Below are positions 47,844-59,965 of a stretch of 64,000 nucleotides of DNA, piece after piece. Source of the stretch: Timema cristinae (lineage: Eukaryota; Arthropoda; Insecta; Phasmatodea; Timematidae); assembly GCA_039000515.1 (NCBI GenBank), contig JBCFYV010011164.1, positions 39,810,566 to 39,874,565 of the forward strand. Reading direction: 5' to 3'. The position numbers and the translations under genes were made by a program. The notes beneath the pieces were generated by a model that saw nothing but the letters and a program-made list of their open reading frames with translations, was not told the DNA's origin and made no database searches. Position 1 is the stretch's first letter, and each line of letters starts with the position of its first letter.

Positions 47844-48075
47844 CTTCAGTGGCCGTATGGTATATTAAGACTAGACTACCGATTATGGTTGGATTGAAGT
47901 TCAAATCTCGGTTGGGTGCACTAATAATGGATTTTCAAAAATTGTGCTCCATTCTACCACCACGCAAAAGCGTTTACACTTCCTCTAAATATAACTTTCC
48001 AAATTCCTAAAACCAGTAGCGTAACTAGTACATAAGTACATAATCCGAACGGGTAGTAAGACGCAGTGCTAAAAA
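47844..48075 (+). repeat. Family B SINE, full length
   Basis: Head cttcagtggccgtatggt, box B gaagttcaaatctcgg, a short body, and a well-kept end ccgaacgggtagtaagacgc followed by an A-rich tail. This end is the one shared with SINE-A, so families A and B probably share a 3' tail recognised by the same LINE machinery. Confidence 0.65.
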
Positions 48076-49100
48076 ATGTACCTGTGATTATAAATAAAAA
48101 GGTTGAACTTTATGTGATTATAAAAGTTGACAATTGTGAGGGGAATTCAAGGTAATTGTCTTAAAAGTTCGTACGTTAGTTTATGTTAGTTAAAAATTGA
48201 TTAGTTATAAAAATATTAATTTATTGATATATTTGCTATTAAAAGACGATTTTGTATAATCATTTATATGAGATAAATGTTAGAACAATTTTTAAAATAT
48301 TACGCTTAACTTACCTAGAAATTTTGTATTTTAATTAAATACAGATTATATTTTATAATGTGTAATTAATAGAATAGCAGGACAAAGCCATGTATAAATA
48401 TGAAAAATATTTATAAGCTGCAGTCAGGATTTAACCAGAAGGACTTACACATGTGATGGCTTACACGTATTTTAACCTTTTATCAATAACAACAGGTTCA
48501 ATTATTGTGTTTTTAATAATTTATTTTATAAAGTTTTTCAACTAAACGAAAAACAATCAACCTGTACTATCATTGAATCGAGCTAGGCTCATCTAGACTT
48601 TAAGCTTGTTTACTTTATCTAACGGTATTGATAAAGATAATTGTTCTTATCAACATAGACTGCAAAGGAATATATAGGTGGATAAAAGCGGTCTGACCTA
48701 TATGAATTCCTGCGATACCTTAATACGCGATTCTCTCTATTCCTTAGCTGTGACACAGCACACTTCCCTCACAGTACATAGCAGACGATATTTCTTTCAA
48801 AGGAGCATCTTCTTTGTAGAGTTCTCATTCATGTGTGATCTTAAGTTATTGTTGTTTGACCTCAATTTAAAAAAAAATCTCGTATTTTTGTTTGAGATCT
48901 GTTTTTCACGTACCACTGCATCGTTTGATAGTAGAATTTCTCTCTATTTCCCTATTGCAAGAATGTCAAAGATGTGGACCTTTGAACGTATAACAAACAC
49001 AGTTTTACATGTGGAAATATAATCTACAGCAAAGTTTGAAAGAGAGAGACTAAAGATTGCTTTTGGGTAACAGATATTCTGTTTTTTTCGTTGGTTTGTG
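48076..49100. other. AT-rich spacer
   Basis: Includes a 114-codon plus frame at 48678-49022 of Phe/Leu/Ser-rich composition with no domain; I do not call it a gene. No repeats recognised. Confidence 0.4.
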
Positions 49101-49104
49101 TTTC

Positions 49105-49312
49105 TCCGCTTCTTATTACCCGTCCGGGCTGTCCATATTTAGTTACACTACTAGAGAAGGGATGATAAAGGTAGAGTTTAGTGTAAACAGGAAGAATGGT
49201 AAAAAAATTGAGGAAAAAAAGCTCTCAATATATCCTGATGCAATTTGATCCCTGGAACTTCTCGTCACCATTGAAAGAGTATATATGTAGCTAATATTTA
49301 TTGCACATGCCC
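49105..49312 (-). repeat. Family B SINE, degraded
   Basis: ttcttattacccgtccgggc is the 3' end complement and cccattgaagtg the 5' head complement. The middle has drifted. Confidence 0.5.
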
Positions 49313-49578
49313 ATTGAAGTGTGTATTCGTTTTTCTAGTCGTATATTTAACATAAGAGTTGGTAACTACCTAATCTAAGGGTCAGCAATAAAGAAGGTAG
49401 CTAACAAGAAATGTACTACCTACCCTATGGGAATAGGATGGAAAAAATTACATGAATGTGTAAAACCCTCCCCAAATGTACCCGGTCGGATTTCGAACCA
49501 AATCCCAAACTACTTGTTCCCAGCTGATAACGTGAGCCGAACTTGCTTTTAATAAGCTTACTGTGTCCATATCTGTTA

Positions 49579-50104
49579 AGGGGCCTATAAACCATCAGGT
49601 ATGCTTGACAAACCTGTTTGACAAGCATGCTTGAAGCGTTTCCATACACTATGTCAAGCATTCATTCAAGCCCCAGTTGTATTGTACAACGTTAAGCTTA
49701 TATGTCGTGATTTATCATTATGACTGAAGCAGATACGTGTGCGGCTATTATTTTAGCTTTGACAACAAAGGAGCCTAAAATTAAAAGTGGAAAGTCAGAA
49801 AAACTTGGATGAAACAATGGCTTTTAAACTACCTAAGTGTAATCCTCTATACAAATTAAAAACTCTTTCGGAAATCTTTTCTTGCCAGCACGCATACGCT
49901 CGCCACGGTTGCCAGCACGCCACTAACGTGATTGAAAAGCACAACCATACACTCTCAAGCACGCTTGCGCAAACGCTTGATTTAAGACTGAAAATCAAAC
50001 AAGTTTGATATTCCGTATTGCATTTTCAAAAGCCATCACACACACTCAAAATGCTTGGGCAAGCACCATTCTTGTCAAGCATGCTTGATAGTTTATGGGC
50101 CCTT
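49579..50104 (+). mobile_element. PIF/Harbinger-like deletion derivative (526 bp)
   Basis: Terminal inverted repeats: left aggggcctataaacc...atgcttgacaa, right ttgtcaagcatgcttgatag...tttatgggcccttt, pairing over about 35 bases. TTA flanks both ends (49576-49578 and 50105-50107), the TWA target preference of the PIF/Harbinger superfamily. Internal copies of caagcatgcttg-like text lie near each end. From 49720 a frame reads MTEADTCAAIILALTTKEPK and KIKSGKSEKL. After a one-base shift it continues with TWMKQWLL, resembling the basic W..(K)PWLL region near the N-terminus of Harbinger DDE nucleases. The rest of the nuclease is missing, so the element is nonautonomous. Confidence 0.8.
49720..49835 (+). 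pseudogene. Truncated Harbinger nuclease N-terminus
   Basis: About 28 residues from an ATG, a frameshift near 49800, then TWMKQWLLNY in the shifted frame. Harbinger nucleases usually have this W-x-K-x-W-L-L motif before the DDE domain. The family assignment rests on this motif plus the element's ends and TTA target, since the catalytic domain is absent. Confidence 0.5.
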
Positions 50105-50301
50105 TTACCCTTCTAATAATCAACAAGAAACTGATTAATACAATCAAAACCATAATTGTCCTAATCTCTTTTATAAACAATATAAATACGGTAATGTGGT
50201 TGTTTACTCTGAACATATTTAGTATTTGATAATACATCAACTATTTATTAATTACTAATCAAAATAATTACTAAACATATTTAATTGAGATTAAAGCACA
50301 C

Positions 50302-50530
50302 TTCCGAGGCAGGATGGTCTAAGTCATCACTCTTATTGGAATTATTATTACGGCAAGATCAGAATTCGAATTTCATTTGTCTCTATTGAGGGTATTTTTT
50401 CCTAAATGGTTTCCCACTTTTCTACCATGCGAATGCGGGTAGAATACCTACAAAAGGCTTCCTTTCTTATCCTTACCCATATAATATGCGTATAACCTGA
50501 ACATGTAGAAAGACGCGGTGGTAAAAAAAA
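50302..50530 (+). repeat. Family B SINE
   Basis: Head cttccgaggcaggatggtct, box B relative agaattcgaatttc, body ttcctaaatggtttcccact and tgcgaatgcgggtagaata, end gcgtataacctgaac and gaaagacgcggtgg with an A tail. Confidence 0.6.
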
Positions 50531-50634
50531 CTACATTTGAATAAAATATTACGATATTTAAATAAATAGTTATAATTATTTAAGTTTTGAAGTCACTATT
50601 TGAAAACATTAATTATTATTTGGTTTTATTTCGT

Positions 50635-50880
50635 TTAGCATCGCTCATTACTACCCTTTCAAGCTATACGACTGTGTAGTAAATACGCTGAGGGTTTTAG
50701 GGATAAGGAAGGTAATATTCAAAGGAAGAGTACCCGCATTTGTATAGAGGGAGAGTTGAAAACCATTTCAGAAATAACATCAGTACACATGACTGAGATT
50801 CGAACCTCAATCTTCCCATCATCAAAAGTTTAGTCTACTGTAAGAGTAGTGTGTTAGACCACGCGGCCACTGAAGTGATA
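50635..50880 (-). repeat. Family B SINE
   Basis: In reverse: agcatcgctcattactaccc, atttgtatagagggagagtt, gaaaaccatttcagaa, gagattcgaacctcaatc (box B complement), and head gtgttagaccacgcggccac. It faces the plus-strand copy at 50.3 kb, tail to tail. Confidence 0.65.
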
Positions 50881-51620
50881 TCTTAAAAATAATTGTTTAA
50901 GGGCAAAATATAATAAAAAAATTAATAAAAATATATATTGAATATATTTTTAGATTATACACGTTCTTGTTAAATAGTGAAACCCAATCCCAAATAAATC
51001 ATTTAGTATTGACATAACCCACTTTTTTTTTTAAATTAATTCTCGATAAAAAAACACAATGGTTAGTGATTTCCTTAATTACTGACATAATTTTTTCGAC
51101 ATTTGTAACTTTCTTTTTTATACAAGTTTATTGTATGTGATAACTGTATTTTAGACCAGTTATGAATATCAACGTAAAGCTTTCCAACAGGCTTATACCG
51201 GATGTGCGCAGTAAATAATGTGAAATAACATAACAGGAGTATGAGCTGTGCTGTTGTTTAGATATACAGAATATATATATATATATAATACCTTTGAGGT
51301 TCATATAGAGAGTGTGGAAAGAGTAAAGCAAACTACCGGGCTACCGGTTTTTATCCAAGATAGTCAATATAATATTTTATGTGTACATACAACATATATT
51401 TTCGAGTTTCTAGTGTTTGTGTTGACTATATTAAAATGTATGCTACAATCTAGGTCAAGGCGGATACGTAACCTACAAGTGCGATCTAAGGGACAAATTG
51501 TACTTATACGTTTACTTGTACATAAATAATTCAAAAAGGAACTAAACATGTTAAGTAATATTTTTAAAAATAGTGAAAATAAATACAACTAGCTAAAGAC
51601 TAAATTTCGATTAGTAATTT
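50881..51620. other. AT-rich spacer
   Basis: A (TA)n run at about 51271-51287 is the only structure seen. Frames here are short and uninformative. Confidence 0.4.
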
Positions 51621-51624
51621 ACTA

Positions 51625-53030
51625 AAATAAATGTAATGGAACTCCACACGGACTTTCTCGCTCTATTGTTTGAAAATGTAGGTATTTACTCAAAACTCGT
51701 TATATATATGTGAAACGAAATAATATACACTAGCAAACTCAAGCATAAATTGCACTATACTTAAGTAAAACTTTTTTTTAGTCTCGGTTTTAAATTATAT
51801 AATTTTGCTTTTAAAGAATTAATATCCTCATTTGTATGTTTGGACCGATATAAAAGATCAATATTGGGTCCACAAGGGTCAACACTTCGTATTAATATTT
51901 CAACTTCCAGTTAAAATGTTCGACATTTTATTAGGTGTTGCACATCTTCATGTCAATCGCATTGCTAATAAATTTCTCATTTATAAATTTTGACCAATAA
52001 AAAATGTAAATATTGACTATTGAGTCTAAAATGGATATATTATATTATTGTTGTAAAAACATTTCTCCTGGGAGGTTTAAGGAAAAACAACATAAACATT
52101 TAGAGACTTAATTATATTTAATTACTTTATGGCATTGGAGAATTATTGCGTTAAAACTTAAGTAGTATCTCTCTACAACTAAAGCTCATAAAATTGTATT
52201 AATATGTTTTCCAATATCTCAGAAACTGTTGGCTTTATAAAAATATATTTCATATAATAGTTTTTTATTTTGGATATAGTTGCGGAGATACAGAAGATTC
52301 TGCTTCTGTAAAGTACCCTAAAATTCATTTTCATTCTAAAATGAAAATAGTCAGTTTATTTATAATCTTAATCAACACCTAGATACGAATTTTAATCAAA
52401 ATCGATTTGTTTTTTTTTTCGCCCTTTCATAAATACTCTTAATTTTAAGTTTAAATAAACACACAGGCAGACGTCATTAAAAAAACTCTTTTTATGGTTG
52501 GGGGGGGGGGGGGGCTTTAGACGTCGACATCCAGCAATATTTCAGGTTAGATTATAGCTTTTGTGGTCATAAAGTAAAAAAATATATATTTACGTATAGC
52601 TTGAAAATTATTGGTTTCATAAAAATATTCTTCTTATAAAATGTTTGTATTATAAAGAGACCTACATATTTATAACGATAAGTAATTTCATATCACAAAT
52701 AGTTCAGGAGATATTATAAAAAATGATAATTTACGCATCAGACCGGAGCCCTTAAAGTAATTTTTCCAAAATATTGAGAGTAACCATTTTTTTAAATATT
52801 TATAAATGTTTAGAAATGAAATTTAATTAAAATCGTCAGAGCATATTTTGAGAAAATCCACTTTTTCTCTTTTTGACCTTCATTAAACTACCCTAAATTT
52901 TAGGGTTAGATATCCAATTCCAAAAACCCCTCGGGGCAGCCCTATTAAAAACCTAGAAACCAACTTTTAGCCTGATTGGTAAGATATTTTAGGCTCTAGT
53001 TGAAGGTACAAACAGATAACATTATCTTCC
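51625..53030 (-). repeat. Family E interspersed repeat, minus copy
   Basis: Reverse complement of the 16.03-17.64 kb copy, with the same order throughout. Examples: gactttctcgctctattgt (51651) matches the end of the plus copy, tcctcatttgtatgtttgga (51832) matches 17410, and ctctagttgaaggtac (52995) matches the plus-copy start near 16170. Similarity is clear by eye at around 80%. The shared reading phrase SKHTNEDINSLKAKLYNLKP appears here on the minus strand and in part in the 16 kb copy, hinting at an old coding region. Confidence 0.7.
52500..52514. repeat. Poly-G run (15 bases)
   Basis: A single uninterrupted G run inside the family E copy where the plus copy has a C/T-mixed pyrimidine stretch on the opposite strand. 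Length may be inexact because of sequencing error. Confidence 0.85.
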
Positions 53031-53044
53031 AAATTTTATATTAA

Positions 53045-53287
53045 TTTGACACCTTGTCATACTGCCCATCCAAATTATTGTCACATTGACTAAATACACC
53101 AATATGTTAGGGAAGATTAAGGTTGAATTAGATGAAATGTACTCCCATTTGATCGTGGATAGAGTAAAAAACCATTGAGGCTTAAAAAACTCAGTAACCT
53201 GACCAAGAATTGAACCTCTACCTTCCCATCATTGGTATTCCTGATTATTATGAGAGTGACACCTCAAATCATCCAACTCCGAAGCTG
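53045..53287 (-). repeat. Family B SINE
   Basis: gacaccttgtcatactgccc end, body aagattaaggttgaatta and tggatagagtaaaaaacca, accaagaattgaacctc (box B complement), gagagtgacacctcaaatc head. It lies immediately beside the family E copy. Confidence 0.6.
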
Positions 53288-54250
53288 GTCTTCCAGAAAT
53301 AGAATTATTAATATTGTAAGATTGCTTAGTCTTAAAACTACATAAGCAAACGATAAATATTACCAAAAATAAAAATAAAAACAATCGTATAGGTTTAATT
53401 AAGAAATGAAATAAAATAACGATTTAGGGGTATAACGATCCAACATCATAATAAGGGGAAACAATGTGTTTGATGAATTGCTGTGGTCACTACCAGTATT
53501 TATTTTCTTTAAAAAAAAAATTATTTTATATGCTCTTGCTTTTAAATTCTTGTATAATTAAAAGTTTGTATTTTATATAACATGTAAAATATAAACATAA
53601 AACAATAAATTATCGCTATAACTATATTAAAAAGGGATTGAATATTAGTTTGTTATAACATAAACTCGTTATCTCTTAATGACACTGAGGCCCATAGTGG
53701 AGGACGAGCGGCTTAAAGTGGGAATGAAGGAATCGCGAGAAAATGACAGTGTTTATGCAGTCTATAAAAACAATTTTTTGGCCAAAATAAATTAAATCAT
53801 TAATCCAGTAGAAAAACAAGAGTTTAATTTTCTTCTCATCGCGATCTCAACGGTTCAAGTGTGTCCTAGAATTTACCTACCACTTTTTCTCTTCATTTAA
53901 AAAGTGTGTCATCTAATGCTGCTATACTCTTGACAGATATTCAAAAACTTTTGATATCACCATAGAAGAAAATAACACTCTATGTTTCGACTTAAGAATT
54001 ATTTGATCAAAACAAGTTTTGATATAATAACTGCATCAATACCGCCCTAAACTCGTGCTGGCTGTCATTTATAAGATGGTCAGTGTGTTAATCCCGTTCG
54101 TGTGAACTGGTGGTCATTTAACGTGAGAAACTTCATTTTATTTTTTTCCATCCATTTTATTCAGCTAATGCGTGCGTATTTCCTCCAAGCAAACTTTCCA
54201 TAATATAATTTTGACTAGATCAATAATATCATTTGTTTATATATCTTTAT
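53288..54250. other. AT-rich spacer
   Basis: No supported feature. Confidence 0.4.
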
Positions 54251-54254
54251 AGAT

Positions 54255-54475
54255 ACGCTGATAAAGACGTCAGCCTCGTCTTGTATACCCGGTATTCGTA
54301 AGCCAGTGGAGTGTATTAAGGTGTGTTTTTTTTTCTAAATGGTTCCCCCCCCCCCCCTCCCTCCCGTGAATGTGTCTACATTTACAATAAAATCGACCTT
54401 TCTCATCCGTACTTCACTAGCGTAATCAATGTATTCGTATAACTCGATTGTGTACCAAGACGCAGCGTTAAAATA
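54255..54475 (+). repeat. Family B SINE, degraded, with C run
   Basis: The head is decayed; ttctaaatggttccc (with a 13-base C run at 54345-54357), gtgaatgtgtctacattt, then ttcgtataactcg and accaagacgcagcg give the family order. The C run has replaced part of the body. Confidence 0.5.
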
Positions 54476-54784
54476 CAAACAAATAATTTCGCGATTGTTG
54501 GTGTGATGATGTGTCGTCTACCGCGATAAAAGCACCGAACATAGCAATAAAAACTAAAAAAAAAATGATACAACCTGAATATTTATTATTTAATTAATAA
54601 GATATATCGCAAAGTCAAAATACTTAAATCACCCAAATCTAGAGCCCTGGCGGATAAGTAATACGTGGTAAAAAATACACGCTTGATAATTGACTTTTTT
54701 TTGTATAAGAGAAATCTTTGAAAGTGGAAATTTCGACCATAAGACAAAGCTAAAAAAAAGTTTCCTTTATTCTTTCTAGAATTG

Positions 54785-54950
<166 letters not shown>

Positions 54951-55289
54951 TAATACTGCATTTCAAAGAGAGCCCTTCAAATACGTTTCCCATGTTAACA
55001 AGTTAATTAAAAAACGTGAAGTGTGGGGATTTGGTAATATATATTTTTTACCGTCGTGCTTACAACAGAAAATTGCTTTCTACATGATAAGCTTCTCAAT
55101 AGACCTTTTTCCTCCGAAATTAGAAAAATATTGCACAAAGAAGCAAAAAAAGTATGTCGAGGACATAACCAATTTATTCTTATATTGTTGTGTGGCTTCA
55201 AACAAAATTAAGTTTAATGATTTTTCATATGTGTGCAGGACCTATTTAATATTTTTAGGGACTATAACATTGACGAAGAGATTCGAGCG

Positions 55290-55400
55290 ACTAAGATGCG
55301 CCTTACATTTGGTCGTGGCCGTTGAGGGGGAGTTCAGTGTTCGAATCCTTCCAGGTAGACAGGAGGAGAATTCTCCCTTATTCTTGTTCTATTCACTTAC
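55290..55400 (+). repeat. tRNA-like SINE relic
   Basis: gcgccttacatttggtcgtgg followed by cagtgttcgaatccttcc (box B). It lies inside the longest frame of the window (154 codons, 55021-55485), which argues that the frame is fortuitous. Confidence 0.4.
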
Positions 55401-55597
55401 GCACATGCAAGTCTTCAATATTAACTCTACTAAGCCTGTATTATTAAATTATTTGGTGAGATTTGTTAATGGGGAAAAAAACTAATAGTAAGATGCACAA
55501 GCACTTGAATAATCATAGTAGCATTAAACATTATTATGGAAAAATGTTATTTTACTAGAAGAATTTTAATGACTTTTTATATAATATATATTTTTAG

Positions 55598-55843
55598 CAC
55601 CGTTTCTTACTGGCAATTAGGGTTATATGGCTATGTATTAATTACCCTATCGGGTTATGGCTGACGAAGGTTGAATTTTAGAGAAAGTGGACCCGCATTT
55701 GCGTTGAGAGATAATGGGAAACAATTTAGGAAAAAACACACTTAGTATAGCCTACCGGAATCGAACCATGATCTCCCGATCATTGGCAGTCTAATCTATT
55801 GTGAGAGTAGCACCTTTGACCATGGGGCCACTGAAGCGAACCT
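55598..55843 (-). repeat. Family B SINE, full length
   Basis: Plus strand: gcaccgtttcttactggc, tttgcgttgagagataatgg, gaaacaatttaggaaaaaac, cggaatcgaaccatgatctc, gagtagcacctttgaccatg, gggccactgaag. All family landmarks are present and in order. Confidence 0.65.
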
Positions 55844-56069
55844 TATTTTTATTATTCTGTAATTAGAAAATAAGTTATTTATATAATGTTAAGGACCCGT
55901 GATATTCTTAGTCCGAAATTTACAAAATGAACGATTTATAAAAAAACCTAATGTGTTATTCTTAATCCTAAATTTTTTTTTTTTTTTTTCTTGAAATAAT
56001 TTAACGTCTCGTAATCTTCTTAGTCACAAATTTTTAAAAATAATTAAAAATATATGTGATTCATAATTC

Positions 56070-56240
56070 TCTTAGTTCTCTTCATTCTCGCGATGGACTG
56101 GACTACTATCGATGAAGGGATCAGGTTTCGAATCCCGTAATAGCGTACTATAATGCTTATAAAACGAGCGGTTGGGAGACGCGGTGAAAAGAGAGGATTA
56201 TATCCAGTCGGACCCCGTTGTACTTGCAGATACGTTCCCA
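56070..56240 (+). repeat. tRNA-like SINE relic
   Basis: gcgatggactggactactat, then caggtttcgaatcccgt (box B). Downstream gagacgcggtgaaaag resembles the shared 3' end. The 65-codon minus frame is a shadow. Confidence 0.4.
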
Positions 56241-58280
56241 ATTCACCGCGAATACCGAATCTGCGTAAAATGGGTTTCGCTTAACATGTAAAAATAGGGG
56301 CTGCGTTACAATTTATTTGATAAGCTCTTAATTGCAGAAATATTAATAATTACTTTTGCTTTGTTTATTAATAATTAATAAATGAGATCGCACTTAACCA
56401 AATCAAGTAATTTATAATTACATTAAATAAAAACATACAGTACATAAGCAGCCAAAGTAGACCACATTAGATTAAATAAAGAATGTATTGTTCTTATTGC
56501 TAATTTTTGATCATAGCCAACATCATTATATTCATTGTTGGATAATTCTGACAAATGTGGAGGAGTTCCTCTTCCCCTTGGAGTGAAATCAGCAGATTCT
56601 CTACTTTGCTTCTCACTTCTAAATTTATCAAAAAGTCAAGGCTGTGTTCACAAAAAAAATGTTCATAGCTGAGTCAATCATTTTGAAGGCTTAGGATATA
56701 GATTTTGTTGTGAGGGTCCTCGGATTGATTAAAATCTAATTCAATGCTGATATTTTCCTTCATAGGCTGAGAATGATGCGCGTTAACGGACGCGTGAGGC
56801 ATTTTGAGATATGAAATTTGATAAAAATCGAGGGGGGATTATAACAGTACAGACATGGAATTTCGGTTTTGTCCTGAATCCTGGAATAAGGTCAGTGATA
56901 TTGGTTTATAAAAATGAGTTTTGTTGTGATTCCATTTCGGACCATTGTAATATTCTATGCCAAGAAATGGTTTTTCAACAAAATTTGAATAATGGAACAA
57001 TATCTGGGGTTATATGAAACTTGTACGTAAGTCCAATCACAAATCCAGTCTGTAATAGAATGGCCGGGAAGTACCTTCACTATATGTTCCCTACGTCATG
57101 CGCATTTCATGTTGTAATGGGATATGTCCAGTCTTCAAAGTCATTGACATATATTTTACCATTAGAATGGAGCTGAAGCAGCCAGAATGACTTATAAATG
57201 GCTAAGAAATGGACATTTTGAGATGAGGATGAGAAACTTTCATACTCGTGTAAAAGTTTCAGTCAGAGTTGCAAGATACCAGAAATACGGATTCCATTCC
57301 ACGTATAATGGTAACAATGCAGGGGTGGCTTCGTCCATTCCCACCAAGGGCCGTCTTTTTTAACTCTGTTAGTAATTGGTTCCCTTCCCTTGCATTTGAA
57401 AACGTGACTCGTTCTAGAGGTGTGAGCTATGTTAAGTTTTACAATAGTTTTGTGACATTGTATTGTTTGTGTTTTTTGATTATGGAAAATATATTATTTC
57501 GTGGGTGAATTACTTACTACAAGAGTGGCAAACACCTCTAAGATTAGTTTATTTTTTCCCAGATTTGTTATCCAATTCAAGGTCAACTTGAGGTTATGGA
57601 AGAAAAACTTCTACTATTACTGGGAAACACAGTACAAGCATTAAATCCTTCCAGTATAACATTGATTTAGTACCATGCAATTTGTAGGTATTATCATGCA
57701 TACTGGTAGCAATGTAGTCAAGGTTGTTGGCAGCTATATTCCACCCTGAGTTCTCTCACTTTCTAACATGAAATATCACAAATCTATACTGGGCAAAACA
57801 AAAAAACTTTCCTGGGTGTATTTCAATACACATGGTCCTGCTTTACATTAAGCATGGGCTAGCTCCCTTACTATTGTTAAAATTGATGACGTCAATAATG
57901 TGACACAATAGCATCCATCCATTCTAGTAGAGGTAAAACATACGTGAACAAAAACCATTCTGCGTCATGTAAGAAGCCCAGTAAGAAATCGAGATCAGCA
58001 TTTGCCAGTCAATAAAGGAAAGCAATAGTAAGTAATTCTGTGTTTAAAACCAATACATTTATTCCTGTGAAGGTGCTCTCACGAACTGCCATCTTTCAAT
58101 CGAACAGTAAGCCATTTATTTACCTTGCGCCAATACGCCATTTCTCCTAATAAACAAAATCCACGGGTTTGTAAAAACGTGGATATCGCAAGCACGTATA
58201 ACAGACTCTAACTCTATATTAAGTATTGTTTTGTGTTAAACACATGGACTCAATCGGTATCACACTTTAAAATAAATACA
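56241..58280. other. Unidentified region, moderately complex
   Basis: This 2 kb is less AT-rich than neighbours and not a copy of any family here. On the minus strand a frame with few stops runs from about 57120 to 56810 (residues include TGFVIGLTYKFHITPDIVPL); on plus a 68-codon frame at 56811-57017 competes. I recognise neither. It may be a decayed gene or the 3' untranslated part of the adjacent LINE fragment. Confidence 0.3.
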
Positions 58281-58284
58281 TTCC

Positions 58285-59060
58285 TTTACTCTCTATGTGG
58301 AGGATAAGGCTGCAACAAAGCTTCACCATTCAAATATATTCTCTGCCACACTTTTAAGATCATCCAATTACTTTCCGAGCCTACTGCATTATTCATCGGT
58401 GGTCCTGCACCAAATTAATCTTTGGCCTGCCCAAATGTCTGTGTCTTAAAGCTTCTCTTGAGACGTTATCCTGGAGTTATCTCCCCGAGTGTATGGTCAA
58501 GCCATTACCATATACACCCTTGACCTTTAATTAAATGGGCTTGTGGCTAGTTTTGTTTCACAGGTATTCATACGATACTACGTTACACCACTATAGGCCC
58601 CATATGATCCATAGGTTTCTGTTGATGAACATCTGCAGTCAGTGTAACAAGTGTATTCTTGATGTTTCGCATCCTTAGGGACTTAACATTGCTCTGAAGG
58701 ATCCGCAGTTTGGTCACTATTATTAATTCTCTGGATCCTCTAATTTGCCTCAAACCGATAAATGCTCCTTTGACCTCATTGAGTCAGCTCTTGAGGCCTT
58801 CCTCTGTGTCTTCAAATGCGGTGATGGATCATCCCACATAGCAGAACTTGTCTACATCCTACATAACCTGATTGACGATACTAAATTGCGTGATATTGTA
58901 GCTATTGAATCTTATCACTTTTGTCTCCTTTGAGTTAATCTCTAAGCTGACTTGTCGCAATTTGAGGGACAGGTCATTGAACCTTGCTTTCATATCCTTT
59001 AAGGTGTGCGCGAGCTGGTATAGATCATCTGCTTAGCCCAGATGCTGGGTAACCATTGTA
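58285..59060 (-). pseudogene. Non-LTR retrotransposon RT fragment
   Basis: Read from about 59057 leftward, the frame gives HLG-stop-ADDLYQLAHTL; the stop replaces Tyr of the catalytic YADD box. Then follow MKARFNDLSLKLRQVSLEIN, KETKVIRFNS, DVDKFCYVG, stop, SIT, EVKGAFIGLR, SRELIIVTKLRILQSNVKSL. This is the RT palm-thumb order (YADD, LEIN..KTKV, FCYLGS.IT, R.L...KL.IF...V). Further left, in shifted frames, QDNVSREALRHRHLGRPK and a W..L..V-like tail appear. Multiple stops and frameshifts make it dead. Its RT belongs to a different lineage from the 25 kb fragment, judged by sequence differences in shared boxes. Confidence 0.88.
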
Positions 59061-59311
59061 TGTGCTTTGTTACTTTGTTCACACTTCACAGCGGATTAAA
59101 ATATCCCTATTCTTACTCCTAGTACACTCAAAAATGCTTAATTAGGGTAAAATTTACACAAGCTCCACAAGCAATCAGGATTGTACCAATAGCTACTGAT
59201 AAAAATCAAGAATGTAATTTTAAAATTACTATATGGTAAATAAACGATATACGATCTAGTTGTTGTGTTTGTTGTCACTTTTATTACTGTCAACAATGCG
59301 TATCTTTATTT

Positions 59312-59555
59312 GTAGCACCACGTCTTACTACCCACTCGGGCTATATGCTTAAATGATAATTACGCTAGTAGGTTAGAAATTGGGAAGGGTGAATGTAGAT
59401 GAAGTTAAACCACATTTGAGTAGAGGGAGAGTGGAAACCCATTTAGAAAAACACCCTCAGTTCACCCAGAGTGAGATTCTAACCTTAATCTCCCAATCCT
59501 CAGCAGTCTAGCTCAACACTAAACTAGTGCTTTAGCTAACCACACAACCGAGGTG
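59312..59555 (-). repeat. Family B SINE
   Basis: agcaccacgtcttactaccc, tttgagtagagggagagtgg, ttagaaaaacaccctcag, gagattctaaccttaatctc (altered box B complement), gtgctttagctaaccacac. The B box has lost its usual CGA. Confidence 0.6.
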
Positions 59556-59965
59556 GGTAACATAATAATGCGTATCATTGAAAAAATAATATAAAAGGTC
59601 ACTTAGATTTATTCATAACAAAATATTAACCTTCATTCAAAGTATTTAATTGTAATAATAGAGTGGGACTTAATTTTATTTATTGGATTATACGTTTATC
59701 ATAAATCATAATAAACTTAAAAGAAAAGTAGGCCTATTTAAATAATCTAATCATTACAATTAACATCACATTTTTCACTCATGAATATTTAAAGATATTT
59801 GGGATTAGTTTTAGAAGGAGCAATCAGCGTTCCGTTATGTTCAGGATGTACCAAGGGAGTTAGTTATATATCTAGAACTCCACTAAAATAATTCTTTAAG
59901 AAGAAAGCAGAAAATTAATAATCCCCAAATCCCAGATGTCTTAGTGGGGGAAAGCCTTACAGCGT

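Noticed and set aside
48678..49022. 114-codon plus-strand frame
   Set aside because: Phe/Leu/Ser-rich translation of AT-rich DNA, no domain, no composition shift.
55021..55485. 154-codon plus-strand frame, the longest in the window
   Set aside because: It runs through a tRNA-like SINE relic (55.29-55.40 kb), has AT-driven composition and no domain; most likely chance.
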